DNA from: Thermoplasmatota archaeon
Lineage (GTDB): Archaea; Thermoplasmatota; E2; DHVEG-1
Length of the DNA: 13,311 bases
Direction: 5' to 3'
NCBI GenBank assembly: GCA_030605515.1
Contig: JAUWIE010000020.1
Location: forward strand, 1-13,311
The notes under the pieces were generated by a model. That model was not told the DNA's origin and searched no databases. It saw nothing but the letters and a program-made list of their open reading frames with translations. Shown in pieces: positions 1 through 8,500 of this stretch (position 1 is its first letter; every line of letters starts with the position of its first letter). Position numbers and translations under genes: made by a program.

Positions 1-45
1 ATATCTTCCATGTTTACCAAAACTCAGTATTTTTTACATACTTAA

Positions 46-297
46 ACATTTTTTGTGATGATTTTTTTTCCCACCGGTTCTATTCTTGTTTTTCTCCCGC
101 TGTATTTGCCTGATCTAAATCCGATTGAGTTTATCTGGAAAAGCATTTAAAAAGAACTTTCAAGCAAGTTTTTGATGTGTAAAGAAGAGGTACAAGAAAC
201 TGTAGAGCACTTATTCTACAAATTTTCATAATCATTGAGTTTTTCAAAAGCAGGGATACGGAAATTCTTCAAACCATTGGAAATTTCATTGGAATGA
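46..297 (+). pseudogene. Remnant of an IS630-family transposase, C-terminal part
   Basis: Reading the plus strand in the frame of position 94 gives FLPLYLPDLNPIEFIWKSI, the hallmark end of the IS630/Tc1-mariner DDE domain (family form: LPPYSPDLNPIE, with the last catalytic acid in NPIE). The frame is interrupted by TAA at 148-150 and TAA at 229-231. Translation between and beyond those stops still looks like the family tail (KELSSKF..., then SLSFSKAGIRKFF) until TGA at 295-297. An in-frame TAA at 43-45 closes it upstream, and the N-terminal two thirds with the first two acidic residues are absent or beyond the window edge. The copy therefore cannot encode an active enzyme. The rest of positions 1-324 contains no gene I can support. 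Identification rests on the motif alone, with no copy for comparison. Confidence 0.75.
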
Positions 298-301
298 AAT
301 T
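282..301. repeat. Perfect 8-bp inverted repeat (hairpin) beside the IS630 remnant
   Basis: AATTTCAT at 282-289 and ATGAAATT at 294-301 are exact reverse complements separated by a 4-base loop (TGGA). The hairpin lies between the decayed transposase end and the 3' end of pth2, which is transcribed leftward. It could be a transcript-end hairpin for the pth2 operon or a trace of the element's end. No strong T-run follows it on the minus strand, so a classical terminator is not supported. A stem this short can occur by chance in AT-rich DNA. Confidence 0.4.
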
Positions 302-324
302 CTTTCGGTCAAAGACTATATATT

Positions 325-684
325 TTAAAGTAAAGACAAACCACCAGTTACTTGATCAATGATGTTATCTGGTGCTGGTCCTATTCCAAGCGCTGTTTTT
401 GTTCCAGTGGGTATCTCAGTGTGCCCTGCATCAATTACGATAAAAGTAGAAAGATCCAGATCTTCAGCTTTTTTCTTAAGCAAATAAAAATCATCCTCAT
501 TTTCTACTTTTACCACTGCTTTTTTTGCACCTTCACTCATCCACAATTTAAACCATTTAGATTTATTTTTTTTAGTTTCAAGGGCACATGCGACAGCAGC
601 ATGAGCAACTTGGGCAGCAAGTTTACCCGGTGTAAGATTCAAATCTTTACGAGTGACAATCACCATTTTATATTCAAAATCCAT
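325..684 (-). CDS. pth2: Peptidyl-tRNA hydrolase, archaeal/eukaryal type (Pth2)
   Basis: This is a cytosolic enzyme that cleaves the ester bond of peptidyl-tRNAs released from stalled ribosomes and so recycles tRNA. The 119-residue protein matches the usual archaeal Pth2 length (about 115-120). Recognisable blocks are KMVIVTRKDLNLTPGKLAAQ with VAHAA (residues 6-30), the AVVKV strand (56-60), DAGHTEIPTGT (86-96) and ALGIGPAP (98-105). These contain the conserved Lys, His, Asp and Thr positions of the family. The ATG at 684 is chosen because it leaves the short N-terminus typical of Pth2. An AGAAGGT sequence about nine bases upstream can serve as ribosome binding site. The gene overlaps the end of the upstream small gene by 11 bases, suggesting translational coupling in a two-gene operon. 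Nothing in it looks damaged. Confidence 0.95.
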   Translation of the reverse strand: MDFEYKMVIVTRKDLNLTPGKLAAQVAHAAVACALETKKNKSKWFKLWMSEGAKKAVVKVENEDDFYLLKKKAEDLDLSTFIVIDAGHTEIPTGTKTALGIGPAPDNIIDQVTGGLSLL

Positions 685-1045
685 CTTTTATACCTTCTTT
701 GTGATCTATCTCCTTAAATGACTCCTGCCGCCATTCCTCTCCCATTTCCTCAGCTTTATCAAGATCTAACAATCCTTTCACTAGTAATGTTTTTTCTTCT
801 TCTTCAATATGTTTAAGAGGAACACCGAGGTATTTACTGCCTGATTTGATAATTAAAACATCGTCATCAACTGCTATGCTTTCCCCAATTTTTCGACCAG
901 CACCATCCAATACAAAAAGGCAAAGCAGATTATCTTTATAATGATCATCCTCGATTTTTTCATTCTTCTTATTTCTTCTAGAGAAAAAGAAAAGTCCACC
1001 TAAATTCTGCAAGGTTAATAAAACAATTAAATCACTTATAATCAT
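674..1045 (-). CDS. Small conserved archaeal hypothetical protein, possibly DUF5749-like beta-barrel
   Basis: Function is unknown. From ATG at 1045 it encodes 123 residues: a hydrophobic N-terminal stretch (about 1-22, ending FFFSRRNKK), a charged linker, then a compact, probably beta-rich domain with GRKIGESIAVDDDVLIIKSG and YLGVPLKHIEE, and an acidic-basic tail with AEEMGEEWRQESFKEI. The latter blocks resemble, from memory, small euryarchaeal proteins labelled DUF5749; I could not test this. The frame is open back to an ATG at 1123, but that start would overlap the divergent reductase gene and lie upstream of the TATA-like element at 1080-1087, so 1045 is preferred. A TTG at 1012 is another possible start and would remove most of the hydrophobic stretch. 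The 11-base overlap with pth2 suggests co-translation. Confidence 0.7.
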   Translation of the reverse strand: MIISDLIVLLTLQNLGGLFFFSRRNKKNEKIEDDHYKDNLLCLFVLDGAGRKIGESIAVDDDVLIIKSGSKYLGVPLKHIEEEEKTLLVKGLLDLDKAEEMGEEWRQESFKEIDHKEGIKDGF

Positions 1046-1079
1046 TCTCAGCTTCACAGCCACAGTATCTGCGATTCTG

Positions 1080-1087
1080 TTATAAAT
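1080..1087. promoter_or_regulatory. TATA-like element that could serve both divergent genes
   Basis: TTATAAAT (plus) reads ATTTATAA on the minus strand. Starting about 26 bases away on each side, transcripts would begin near 1109 (plus) and 1057 (minus), just ahead of the chosen ATGs at 1118 and 1045. On the minus strand it is preceded by a purine-rich AAAGA, compatible with a TFB-recognition element. The plus-strand flank is less convincing. One near-symmetric element for two directions is an inference from spacing. Confidence 0.5.
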
Positions 1088-1117
1088 CTTTGGAGATATA
1101 CCTGATTGAATATAATT

Positions 1118-2329
1118 ATGCATGAGTACGATGTTGCAATAGTGGGCGGTGGCCCGATTGGTGGTTTTATTGCTGATAAGATATCAAAAAAGGGCTTTAA
1201 CGTAGCATTATATGAAGAACATAAAAATATTGGTGAACCTCTTAAATGTGCAGGATTAGTTTCATCTAGAGTATTTGACATTGTTGACGTTAAGAAAGAA
1301 AACATAATTCAAAATTCAATAAAAGGAGCACATATTCATTCTCCATCTGGACAGATATTAACTATAGGTGGAGATAAGGTTCATGCTCTTGTAATAAACC
1401 GATCAATGTTTGACTATGAAATCATTAAACAAGCAATGGAGAGTAATACTGAAGTTTTTTTAGAAAATAAAATTATATCAGCAAAAAAATCTGAGGATCA
1501 CATTAAATTTAGAACCTCTAAAAACAATAAGAACATTAGATGCAAGTTACTAGTTGGAGCAGATGGACCATTTTCAACAATTAGAAAATGGTTTAATTTC
1601 TCTGAGCCAACAGAGATACTAAAAGGAATTGGGGCAGAAATAACAAATACAAATCTCGATCCAAATTTTGTTGAAATATTCCTTGGAAGAAACGTTGCAC
1701 CCGGTTTTTTTGCATGGATAATACCTACAAACAAATCCGGTACTAAAGCAAGAACAGGCTTATGTATAAGTCCAGATATGTCAAATTTTACACCTAAACA
1801 TTTTTTATTAAATCTATTTAAAAACAAACAGTTTTCTGATTTTTTTAAAAATGTTGAAATTACAAAAAGAATCGGCGGTGCTATTCCGTTAGGCCCTTTG
1901 AAAAAAACGTATGCTGATAACATGCTTCTTGTTGGGGATGCTGCGGCACAGGTAAAACCTACCTCAGGAGGAGGCATATATACTGGATTATTATGCGCCA
2001 GTCATTGTATAACAGTAGCAGAAGCGGCGTTACAAAAAAATAATTTTTCCCAACAAATCCTTAAAAAATATCAAAAAATGTGGTCAGCAGACATTGGAAA
2101 AGAATTGAATCGTGGAATGAGATTTCGAACTATTTTCAAAAATCTAACAGATAAGCAAATAGATAAATATATAGAAAAGTTTCAAAACCTAAAAACAATA
2201 GATATCATATCAAAATATGGAGACATCGATTACCCTTCAAAACTTGCGATACCACTACTTAAAACTAACCCTTCAATACTGAAATTATTACCAAAAACCC
2301 TTAAAAAAAATAAAGGCAGAAAAAATTAA
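1118..2329 (+). CDS. Geranylgeranyl reductase family FAD protein (archaeal lipid saturation)
   Basis: This is an FAD-dependent reductase of the COG0644 family. Archaeal members saturate the geranylgeranyl chains of di-geranylgeranylglycerophospholipids at the membrane. The 403-residue protein has the Rossmann dinucleotide motif at its very start (VAIVGGGPIGG, residues 6-16), GEPLKCAG (39-46) with the cysteine typical of archaeal members, LLVGADGPFSTIR in the middle, and the second FAD motif LLVGDAAAQVKPTSGGG with G273-D274. The ATG at 1118 is chosen because the FAD motif begins a few residues later, as in homologues. A TTG at 1106 is in frame but adds only three residues. No strong Shine-Dalgarno is adjacent, and the TATA-like element at 1080-1087 predicts a very short leader. 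The C-terminus is lysine-rich and ends three bases before the convergent gene. Substrate within the family cannot be fixed from sequence alone. Confidence 0.88.
   Translation: MHEYDVAIVGGGPIGGFIADKISKKGFNVALYEEHKNIGEPLKCAGLVSSRVFDIVDVKKENIIQNSIKGAHIHSPSGQILTIGGDKVHALVINRSMFDYEIIKQAMESNTEVFLENKIISAKKSEDHIKFRTSKNNKNIRCKLLVGADGPFSTIRKWFNFSEPTEILKGIGAEITNTNLDPNFVEIFLGRNVAPGFFAWIIPTNKSGTKARTGLCISPDMSNFTPKHFLLNLFKNKQFSDFFKNVEITKRIGGAIPLGPLKKTYADNMLLVGDAAAQVKPTSGGGIYTGLLCASHCITVAEAALQKNNFSQQILKKYQKMWSADIGKELNRGMRFRTIFKNLTDKQIDKYIEKFQNLKTIDIISKYGDIDYPSKLAIPLLKTNPSILKLLPKTLKKNKGRKN
2291..2327 (-). terminator. Oligo-T stretch likely ending the minus-strand surface-protein transcript
   Basis: On the minus strand, just past the stop of the 732-residue protein gene, the sequence holds a run of six T, then a run of eight T after CTGCCTTTA, then a run of five T. 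Archaeal RNA polymerase commonly terminates at such U-rich tracts without needing a hairpin. The tract lies inside the last codons of the convergent reductase gene, where it encodes lysines and asparagines. The call is based on composition only. Confidence 0.45.
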
Positions 2330-2332
2330 GGA

Positions 2333-4531
2333 TTATTTAGAGGATGGCGGTGGAGGAACATAATACTCCTGATCCTCATAACCCTCATCATAACTTTCAA
2401 CGTCGCTTTCAACACCCACTCTTTTTTGCTTCCGCTTTCTCCTGAGAATATAAATCACAATTACTAAGATAACCGTAATAATTAAACTAATAATACACGG
2501 CATGAAAACCCCAACAACAAAAAGAGCAGAAGGAATGATTTTATACGATACAAAATCAGTTAAACCTGATTCAGTAGCATCAAAAGAAACCTCTAAATAA
2601 TATCTGCCGTCCTTAGTTTCTCCTACAACGGCTCTATCTAAAGTGTCACTAACATCAATGGTTGTCCCCTTAGGAAAGATAATTCTATATGTTAAATTAT
2701 TATTCTGCAATCCTCTCAGACTAATATTTTGATTAGGGATCTCAAACTTAGGTGGAATAAAAGAGAGAGTAAAAGATAATGGATGAGAACAATGAGCATA
2801 TGAGACAACACTAACGGGATTATCTGCATCCATATCTGCTATATTTTTATCCCATATTAATGATTTTTCGAAAGCCTCTTTATTGATACGCCCATCGATC
2901 TTTAATTTAGGGAATATATCGACCATTCTGCTTTCAAAAAGTTCTTTTTCATCAGTTAAAAATTCAGTTATATCGCCTTCATTAAATACATTTTCTTCAA
3001 TACACAATCTAAAAGCATCTGAATTCAAATATTCTAGATTTATCTTATCAGGTATACTAAACATGTCAGGTATTGTTGTTACACCATAGTCAACATCACC
3101 TTCCATGTATAATGTTAAAGTTAGCTCTGTTTTTCCAGTGAAGAAACTTAGTAGATTTAAATCTGTACTACTGATATCAATTTCTAAAAGAGTGTTAATT
3201 TCTTCACTTGAATATTCAGGAGCTGCCTCTGATTCAAATTTACCTTGAATGGAGATATTTTGATCCCAATAAAATATATTTTCTCCATCTAAGTAAATAT
3301 TATCCGGTAAAAATATTCGCCCTATGTATGAATGTCCGATATCATCTAAATTGTCACCAAAATTTATATCAGCTGCAGTAATGTTTGCTGTTGCTCCAGT
3401 ATTTACAAGTCCATATAATGCTCTATTTGAAATGCTGCATATCTGCAACCCAATATCGCCATCCGTTAATTCAGCTATTATATTTGGTTCATCGTCCATA
3501 TTTTCTATATCATATGGGATTGAACAATTAACTGTAGTATTTGAGTCCCATTTGAAATCAGTTTCTAATGTTTGATTCAGAGATGAATTTTCTATTATTG
3601 AAATGGTTTTTTCTTCTATAGGTTTAATTGTCTTTTGATAAAATATTTCCCATGAAGTAAGTTTGTTTTTTATAAACAATCTTATACCATCTGCTGGTAT
3701 AAATTCTAGATTTGTGATAAAACTTGGTAATATATCATAATTACTAATGTCAATGGTTTTTGTTAATATATTTGCTATCAAGCTGTTTTTTTCTGGTTTT
3801 TTCGTGTCTAATTCAAAGTCTAATGTGATGTTTTCATTTTCAAGTTGAGACGTTGTCGGCTCTTTCAACTGAACTGAAAGGTCAGCTGATATGCTTGGTT
3901 GAAGCCCATTTCCGTTTTCCACCTCCCATCGTATTTTATTAGCATCCACCTGCCCATCTGTATAAGGCCGATTCATTGATGCAGGTAGTGTTATTGTGTA
4001 AGTGTTATTCCATCCCGGCTCTGCTTGAAAGTCAAATGAATAGGAAACTTCAGCTCCCATGTCAAGTACACCATTGATGAAATCATGGGCATTAACAGTA
4101 TCGTTCATATCAAAATATTGTGATGTAAGATTTACACTAACTTCATCAAAAAATCTACTATTTTCATAGGTTGGTTTTTTATTCATGGCTACAACATCTG
4201 CATTTTCAAAAGATGATTCAATTTGTTCCATTATAAGCTGTCTCAACTTTCCTTTTATTGTACCCATGTCTTCAATTGCATCTTGAGTTGTACTTGCTCC
4301 CAATGTTTGAATTTCACTATTATCATAAGTTGTCGTTCCATATATTGTTATTAAATTAACATCCATTGTAATACTTATTTTGAAATCAGTAGCAGTTACG
4401 AATTCAATATCAATAACTGCATCTACTCTACTTTCAAAACCTTCATCAGCCGTTAAGGGTTCAATTAAAAAGAAAGACGGTAAGATCAATGAAATTAATA
4501 TCACAACTTCTAATGTTTTATTAAATCGCAT
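2333..4531 (-). CDS. Large signal-anchored surface protein of unknown function
   Basis: I do not recognise a named family. The 732-residue protein begins with a signal-peptide-like segment (MRFNKTLEVVILISLILPSF, residues about 1-28, followed by an acidic stretch). It then has about 640 residues of polar, apparently beta-rich extracellular sequence. It ends with one membrane span (about 668-696), a basic stop-transfer patch RRKRKQKR, and a short acidic cytoplasmic tail finishing PPPPSSK. This gives a type I topology with the bulk outside the cell. The ectodomain holds 12 N-X-S/T sequons by my count (for example NDT, NNT, NSS, NQT, NTT, NCS), fitting heavy N-glycosylation by the AglB encoded nearby. 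The ATG at 4531 is supported by the signal peptide and by a TATA box at 4571-4579. It could be an envelope component or a sensor, and no catalytic motif was seen. Confidence 0.85.
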   Translation of the reverse strand: MRFNKTLEVVILISLILPSFFLIEPLTADEGFESRVDAVIDIEFVTATDFKISITMDVNLITIYGTTTYDNSEIQTLGASTTQDAIEDMGTIKGKLRQLIMEQIESSFENADVVAMNKKPTYENSRFFDEVSVNLTSQYFDMNDTVNAHDFINGVLDMGAEVSYSFDFQAEPGWNNTYTITLPASMNRPYTDGQVDANKIRWEVENGNGLQPSISADLSVQLKEPTTSQLENENITLDFELDTKKPEKNSLIANILTKTIDISNYDILPSFITNLEFIPADGIRLFIKNKLTSWEIFYQKTIKPIEEKTISIIENSSLNQTLETDFKWDSNTTVNCSIPYDIENMDDEPNIIAELTDGDIGLQICSISNRALYGLVNTGATANITAADINFGDNLDDIGHSYIGRIFLPDNIYLDGENIFYWDQNISIQGKFESEAAPEYSSEEINTLLEIDISSTDLNLLSFFTGKTELTLTLYMEGDVDYGVTTIPDMFSIPDKINLEYLNSDAFRLCIEENVFNEGDITEFLTDEKELFESRMVDIFPKLKIDGRINKEAFEKSLIWDKNIADMDADNPVSVVSYAHCSHPLSFTLSFIPPKFEIPNQNISLRGLQNNNLTYRIIFPKGTTIDVSDTLDRAVVGETKDGRYYLEVSFDATESGLTDFVSYKIIPSALFVVGVFMPCIISLIITVILVIVIYILRRKRKQKRVGVESDVESYDEGYEDQEYYVPPPPSSK

Positions 4532-4570
4532 TCACACCCACATCCAACACAAAGAACTAAACATATGTCC

Positions 4571-4579
4571 TTATAAAAA
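4571..4579 (-). promoter_or_regulatory. TATA box with upstream purine-rich element for the surface-protein gene
   Basis: On the minus strand the sequence reads AGAAAG followed by TTTTTATAAGG, a good archaeal BRE plus TATA arrangement. A start about 26 bases downstream falls near 4549, leaving a leader of about 18 bases before the ATG at 4531. That leader contains GGTG, only a weak Shine-Dalgarno match. Confidence 0.6.
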
Positions 4580-4610
4580 CTTTCTTACGAACATTACGAA
4601 ACCACTAAAA

Positions 4611-4622
4611 ACATATATATAA
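4611..4622 (+). promoter_or_regulatory. TATA-like box for prs, predicting a leaderless or near-leaderless mRNA
   Basis: ACATATATATAA is centred near 4616, so transcription would start around 4640-4642, which is the prs ATG itself. No Shine-Dalgarno sits in front of the ATG, which fits leaderless translation. The alternating TA tract is less diagnostic than a full BRE/TATA pair. Confidence 0.5.
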
Positions 4623-4624
4623 TT

Positions 4625-4646
4625 CAAACATTGTTGAAAATGTTTG
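4625..4646. repeat. Perfect 8-bp inverted repeat spanning the prs start codon
   Basis: CAAACATT at 4625-4632 and AATGTTTG at 4639-4646 are exact reverse complements separated by GTTGAA. The right arm contains the prs ATG (4640-4642), and the whole element sits at the predicted transcription start. It could be an operator for a dimeric repressor. A purely chance occurrence is also possible in AT-rich DNA. Confidence 0.4.
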
Positions 4647-5500
4647 TAGTTGGTGGAACAGCATCTAAAAAAGTAGCCGAAGATATAGCAAAAGATCTAA
4701 AAGCTTCACTAATAAAGACAATATCTAAACGTTTTCCTGATGATGAGCTATATATACGAATATTAGATAATATTTCAAATAAAGATGTAGTAATTGTTCA
4801 AACGACTTATCCTGATCCAAATATTATTGAGTTATTTCTACTCCAAAATGCAGTAAAAGAAGCTGGAGCAAGAAAAATAACGGTTGTTATTCCTTATATT
4901 GGATATGGAAGACAAGATAAAAAATTTGAAACTGGAGAACCAATAAGTGCAAAAGCAATTGCAGAGCTTATTAGCCTACAAGCAGATAAGGTAATAACTG
5001 TTGATCCCCATAAACAACATATACTTGATTTTTTTACAATACCTGCCTTTAGCTGTTCAGCAGTACCAGAACTCGCAAAATATCTTTGTAAAAAAGAGGT
5101 TGATTTAGTTCTTGCACCAGATAAAGGAGCACTGGAACGAGCAAAACAAGCCTCAAAGATAATCGATTGTGATTTTGATTATATGGAAAAAACACGTATT
5201 GATGGAACAACCATAGAAATAAAACCAAAAAACTTAGAAGCACAAAATAAAAACGTCGCTATAATCGATGACATTATATCAACTGGTGGAACAATGGAAA
5301 AATCAATACAGGAGCTTAAAAAACAAGGAGCGAAAAACATTTTTGTTGCCTGTACTCACGGATTGTTTGCAGGAGAAGCAATTAAAAAAATTATTTCAGC
5401 AGGCTGCAATGAAATAATATCTACGGATACAATAAAAAGTGATTTTAGTAAAGTAAAAATTGCACCATGTATATCCCCATTACTAGATTGTAAATACTAG
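4640..5500 (+). CDS. prs: Ribose-phosphate pyrophosphokinase (PRPP synthetase), archaeal type
   Basis: This cytosolic enzyme transfers pyrophosphate from ATP to ribose 5-phosphate, giving PRPP for purine, pyrimidine, histidine and NAD synthesis. The 286-residue length matches archaeal Prs proteins, which are shorter than bacterial ones. Landmarks include KRFPDDELYIRI near residues 30-41, IPYIGYGRQDKKF in the ATP-binding region, VDPHKQHILDFF with the catalytic-loop histidines, LAPDKGALERAK, and the PRPP loop AIIDDIISTGGTM with D210-D211. The sequence strongly recalls the Methanocaldococcus jannaschii enzyme. The ATG at 4640 is chosen over the in-frame TTG at 4631 because MFVVGGTAS aligns with the usual N-terminus and because the TATA box position points to this start. 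It is divergent from the surface-protein gene. PRPP links it functionally to pyrC further downstream. Confidence 0.95.
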   Translation: MFVVGGTASKKVAEDIAKDLKASLIKTISKRFPDDELYIRILDNISNKDVVIVQTTYPDPNIIELFLLQNAVKEAGARKITVVIPYIGYGRQDKKFETGEPISAKAIAELISLQADKVITVDPHKQHILDFFTIPAFSCSAVPELAKYLCKKEVDLVLAPDKGALERAKQASKIIDCDFDYMEKTRIDGTTIEIKPKNLEAQNKNVAIIDDIISTGGTMEKSIQELKKQGAKNIFVACTHGLFAGEAIKKIISAGCNEIISTDTIKSDFSKVKIAPCISPLLDCKY

Positions 5501-5505
5501 ATAAG

Positions 5506-5515
5506 TTATTTATAA
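5506..5515 (+). promoter_or_regulatory. TATA box of the oligosaccharyltransferase gene
   Basis: TTATTTATAAG lies just after the prs stop codon. A start 25-27 bases downstream would fall near 5538, leaving about 20 bases of leader that contain the Shine-Dalgarno at 5547-5552. This suggests aglB can be transcribed separately from prs. Confidence 0.55.
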
Positions 5516-5546
5516 GAGAACAGATTTACGAGTTTGAATTATTCCT

Positions 5547-5552
5547 AGGTGA
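5547..5552 (+). promoter_or_regulatory. Shine-Dalgarno AGGTGA deciding the aglB start
   Basis: AGGTGA ends four bases before the ATG at 5557 and matches the archaeal anti-Shine-Dalgarno. It fixes the start of the lysine/arginine-rich N-terminus. It stands out because several neighbouring genes have no clear ribosome binding site. Confidence 0.6.
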
Positions 5553-5556
5553 AACA

Positions 5557-8500
5557 ATGCGGAAAAGAGCACAAAGAAGAAGTAAACCAATAATTGACGA
5601 ACCAAAACACATTGTACAAAAAACAAGAATAGAACAGGTGGAAAAAAAACCAAAAAGCATTAAAAAATATTGGGTTGCAATAACCCTTGTTTGCACATTC
5701 TTTTTAGTATTATATTTTAATGCATATTTTAATGTTGTTTCTGAAGTGGCAATTAATCCTGAAGGAAAAGATTTTGATAAATTTTATCTATCTGGTCCTG
5801 ACCCTTACTATAATATGAGACTTGTAGAACAAACACTTTATGGAGAAAACCCTGGAGAATATCCGTATTATAGCGAGTTCGATCCCCTGCTTAACTACCC
5901 GTTAGGTAGAACTGGTGCTAGACCTCCTCTGTTAAATATGATGGCAATTGGTTTTAGTAGACTATTAACGCCTTTTATGGATGAAATTGATGCAGTAGGC
6001 TATTCAATGCAGTTTATACCAGCGTTATTTGGCGCTCTATTAGTATTTCCTGTTTATTTTCTAGGTAAAACACTGTTTAATAAAAAGACAGGGCTTCTCG
6101 CAGCGTTTCTTATAGCACTTATACCTATTCATATTGCCTCAGGTCACGGCTCAGCATATTCTTTGTTTGACCACGATTCATTTAACCTTTTATTATATTT
6201 CTTTGCGTTTTTATTTCTCATATTGGGTATAAAAAATAAAGATCCGCGAAAATCTATATTATATGCCATTCTCTCAGGAGTGGCTATTGGTGCGTTGTCA
6301 ATGACCTGGGTTGAAGGGCAGTTTCTATATGTTATTGTAGCACTTTATGTCGTTATTCAAATGATAATAGATATTTTCACAAGTAAAATGGATATGAGGG
6401 TTGTTTACACTGGTTTTATTACGTTGTTTACAGGTTATCTTATCTCCCTTCCAATACGTGTTGCTAAAGTTGGTGGTACAGCTTTTGATATCCCCTTCTT
6501 TTTATGTCTAGCTATTGGGATTTTTGGAGTCATATACTATATTATCTATAAGAAAAAAATCCCCTGGACTATATCATTGCCAACTCTTTTAGGTGTAGGT
6601 TGTGGAGCATATGCATTCCTATTTTATCTGCCTCAGATAATTTCAGTTTTCCCATTTTTTGCACGTATTGAACAACTTAGAAATATTGTGATGGGTGGTG
6701 GGATTTATGGATCAAAGGTAGCAAGTACAATTGCTGAAGCAAGTACACATAATATCAGTCAGACTATAATGTCATTTGGCCCTGCTCTTTATTGGCTTGC
6801 ATGGGTTGGGCTGTTATTTCTTTGCTATGGGTTCTATAAGAATCATCAGCGTAGAGATTATCTTTTCATTATTATACTGTTTTTAGTAAACATTTGGCTT
6901 ATGTCAACTTCGGGGCGTTTTATGAACGATATTGTCCCAGTTATCTGTTTATTATCCGCATGGATTATTTGGATAGTTGTAGATAGAGTAGATTATAAAC
7001 AAATGATACGTAATATTAGAAGTGCTGGTGGTGGTTTTCATGGTATAAGACGAGGGGTGAATTTTTTTCATATTTTAGGTGTACTTTTTGTTATATTTTT
7101 AATATTGTTACCAAATGCTTATCTAACTTTTACCTCTGCAGTACCCCAAGATATGAAAAAAGATGTTTTCGGTGAGCTTCCAACTGGGGGATTCGGCTCC
7201 CTTGGAGCTAGTAAAGAAACTTATTGGATTGATGCATATTATTGGTTAAGTCAGCAAGATTTAGATATTGAAAATCCAGTTGAAAGACCTGCAGTTATTT
7301 CATGGTGGGACTATGGTTTTTATGAAGTTGCTGCTGGTGAGCATCCTACCGTTGCTGATAACTTCCAGGATGGAATACCACCTGCAGCTAATTTCCATAC
7401 TGCTCTTAGTGAAAATGAGGCAGTTATAATATGGACTATAAGGCTGATGGAAGGAAATCGTAAGGATAATGATGGTAAACTTTCAGATGATGTTGTTGAA
7501 GTATTAAATAAACATATTGATGAAAATGCTTCAATTAATATAACAAATTGGGTAGAAAACCCCATAAGCTCTCCTTCATATAATACTCATGTTGGTGAAG
7601 AATATGATGAGGAGATGAGCAAAGAATATACTGTCGGATCACAATATCCAATGAATGCAGTTTATCATGATATTATTGAACTTTTATTAAATAATAATGA
7701 TAGCAAATTGGACGAAGAAGAGATAATTTGGCTTTATCATGACATTCAAGAAGCAACGGGTTACAGTATCAGATATTATGCAGTTGAAGGATACGACGAG
7801 ATAATTTTTAATATTTTTGCCTTTTTATCAGATAAAAGTATATATCTAGTAAACAGGCATGAAGATGATTTTGTTAAGTATCGTGCAAAAGGTTATATTG
7901 AAAATGTAGATGGGACACAAGGTGAAGAGAGAGAATGGACAAATGTAGAAATAAGAGACTTGACTATCGACGAACAGCGCAGATTTAGAATGATGGATCA
8001 ATGGGAAGAATATAAAGAGGATTATTTTAACACAATGTTTTACAATGTCTATATTGGAGCTCCTCCTGAGATCGATCCAAATAACCCAGAACGAGGTTTA
8101 CGACCACCAAGAAACCAGTATGGGGGATTTAGTCAATCACCATGTGCATTTTTAAGACATTTTTACCCAGAGTATCTTGCTCCGGTTGCATATCAGCCAG
8201 GTAGAAGCGCTGTTGTTATTGCTAAATATTATGCAGGAGCATTTTTGAATGGAAGTATTAAATGCAAGAACGATTCGTTGATTAATACTCAAGTTGTTTT
8301 GTATGATAATTTTGGTGTAGCTCATGATAATATGGTTACGGGTACGGATGGTACTTTTAGCATTATTGCACCTGCTGGAAATTTCACATTTCAAATTTCC
8401 CAAGTCAAGGATAGAGATAATAGAGTAATATTGAAAACCATTTATTTTAATGATACTGCTGAAGAAATGTTCCGAGCATTTACTGATGATGAAGCAATGC

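Noticed and set aside
1046..1123. Longer N-terminus of the small hypothetical protein from the ATG at 1123
   Set aside because: It would overlap the start of the divergent reductase and place coding sequence across the TATA-like element; the added residues show no recognisable family feature.
1498..1977. 159-codon open frame antisense to the reductase
   Set aside because: It is a mirror of a well-supported gene, with no family motif and no separate start signal.
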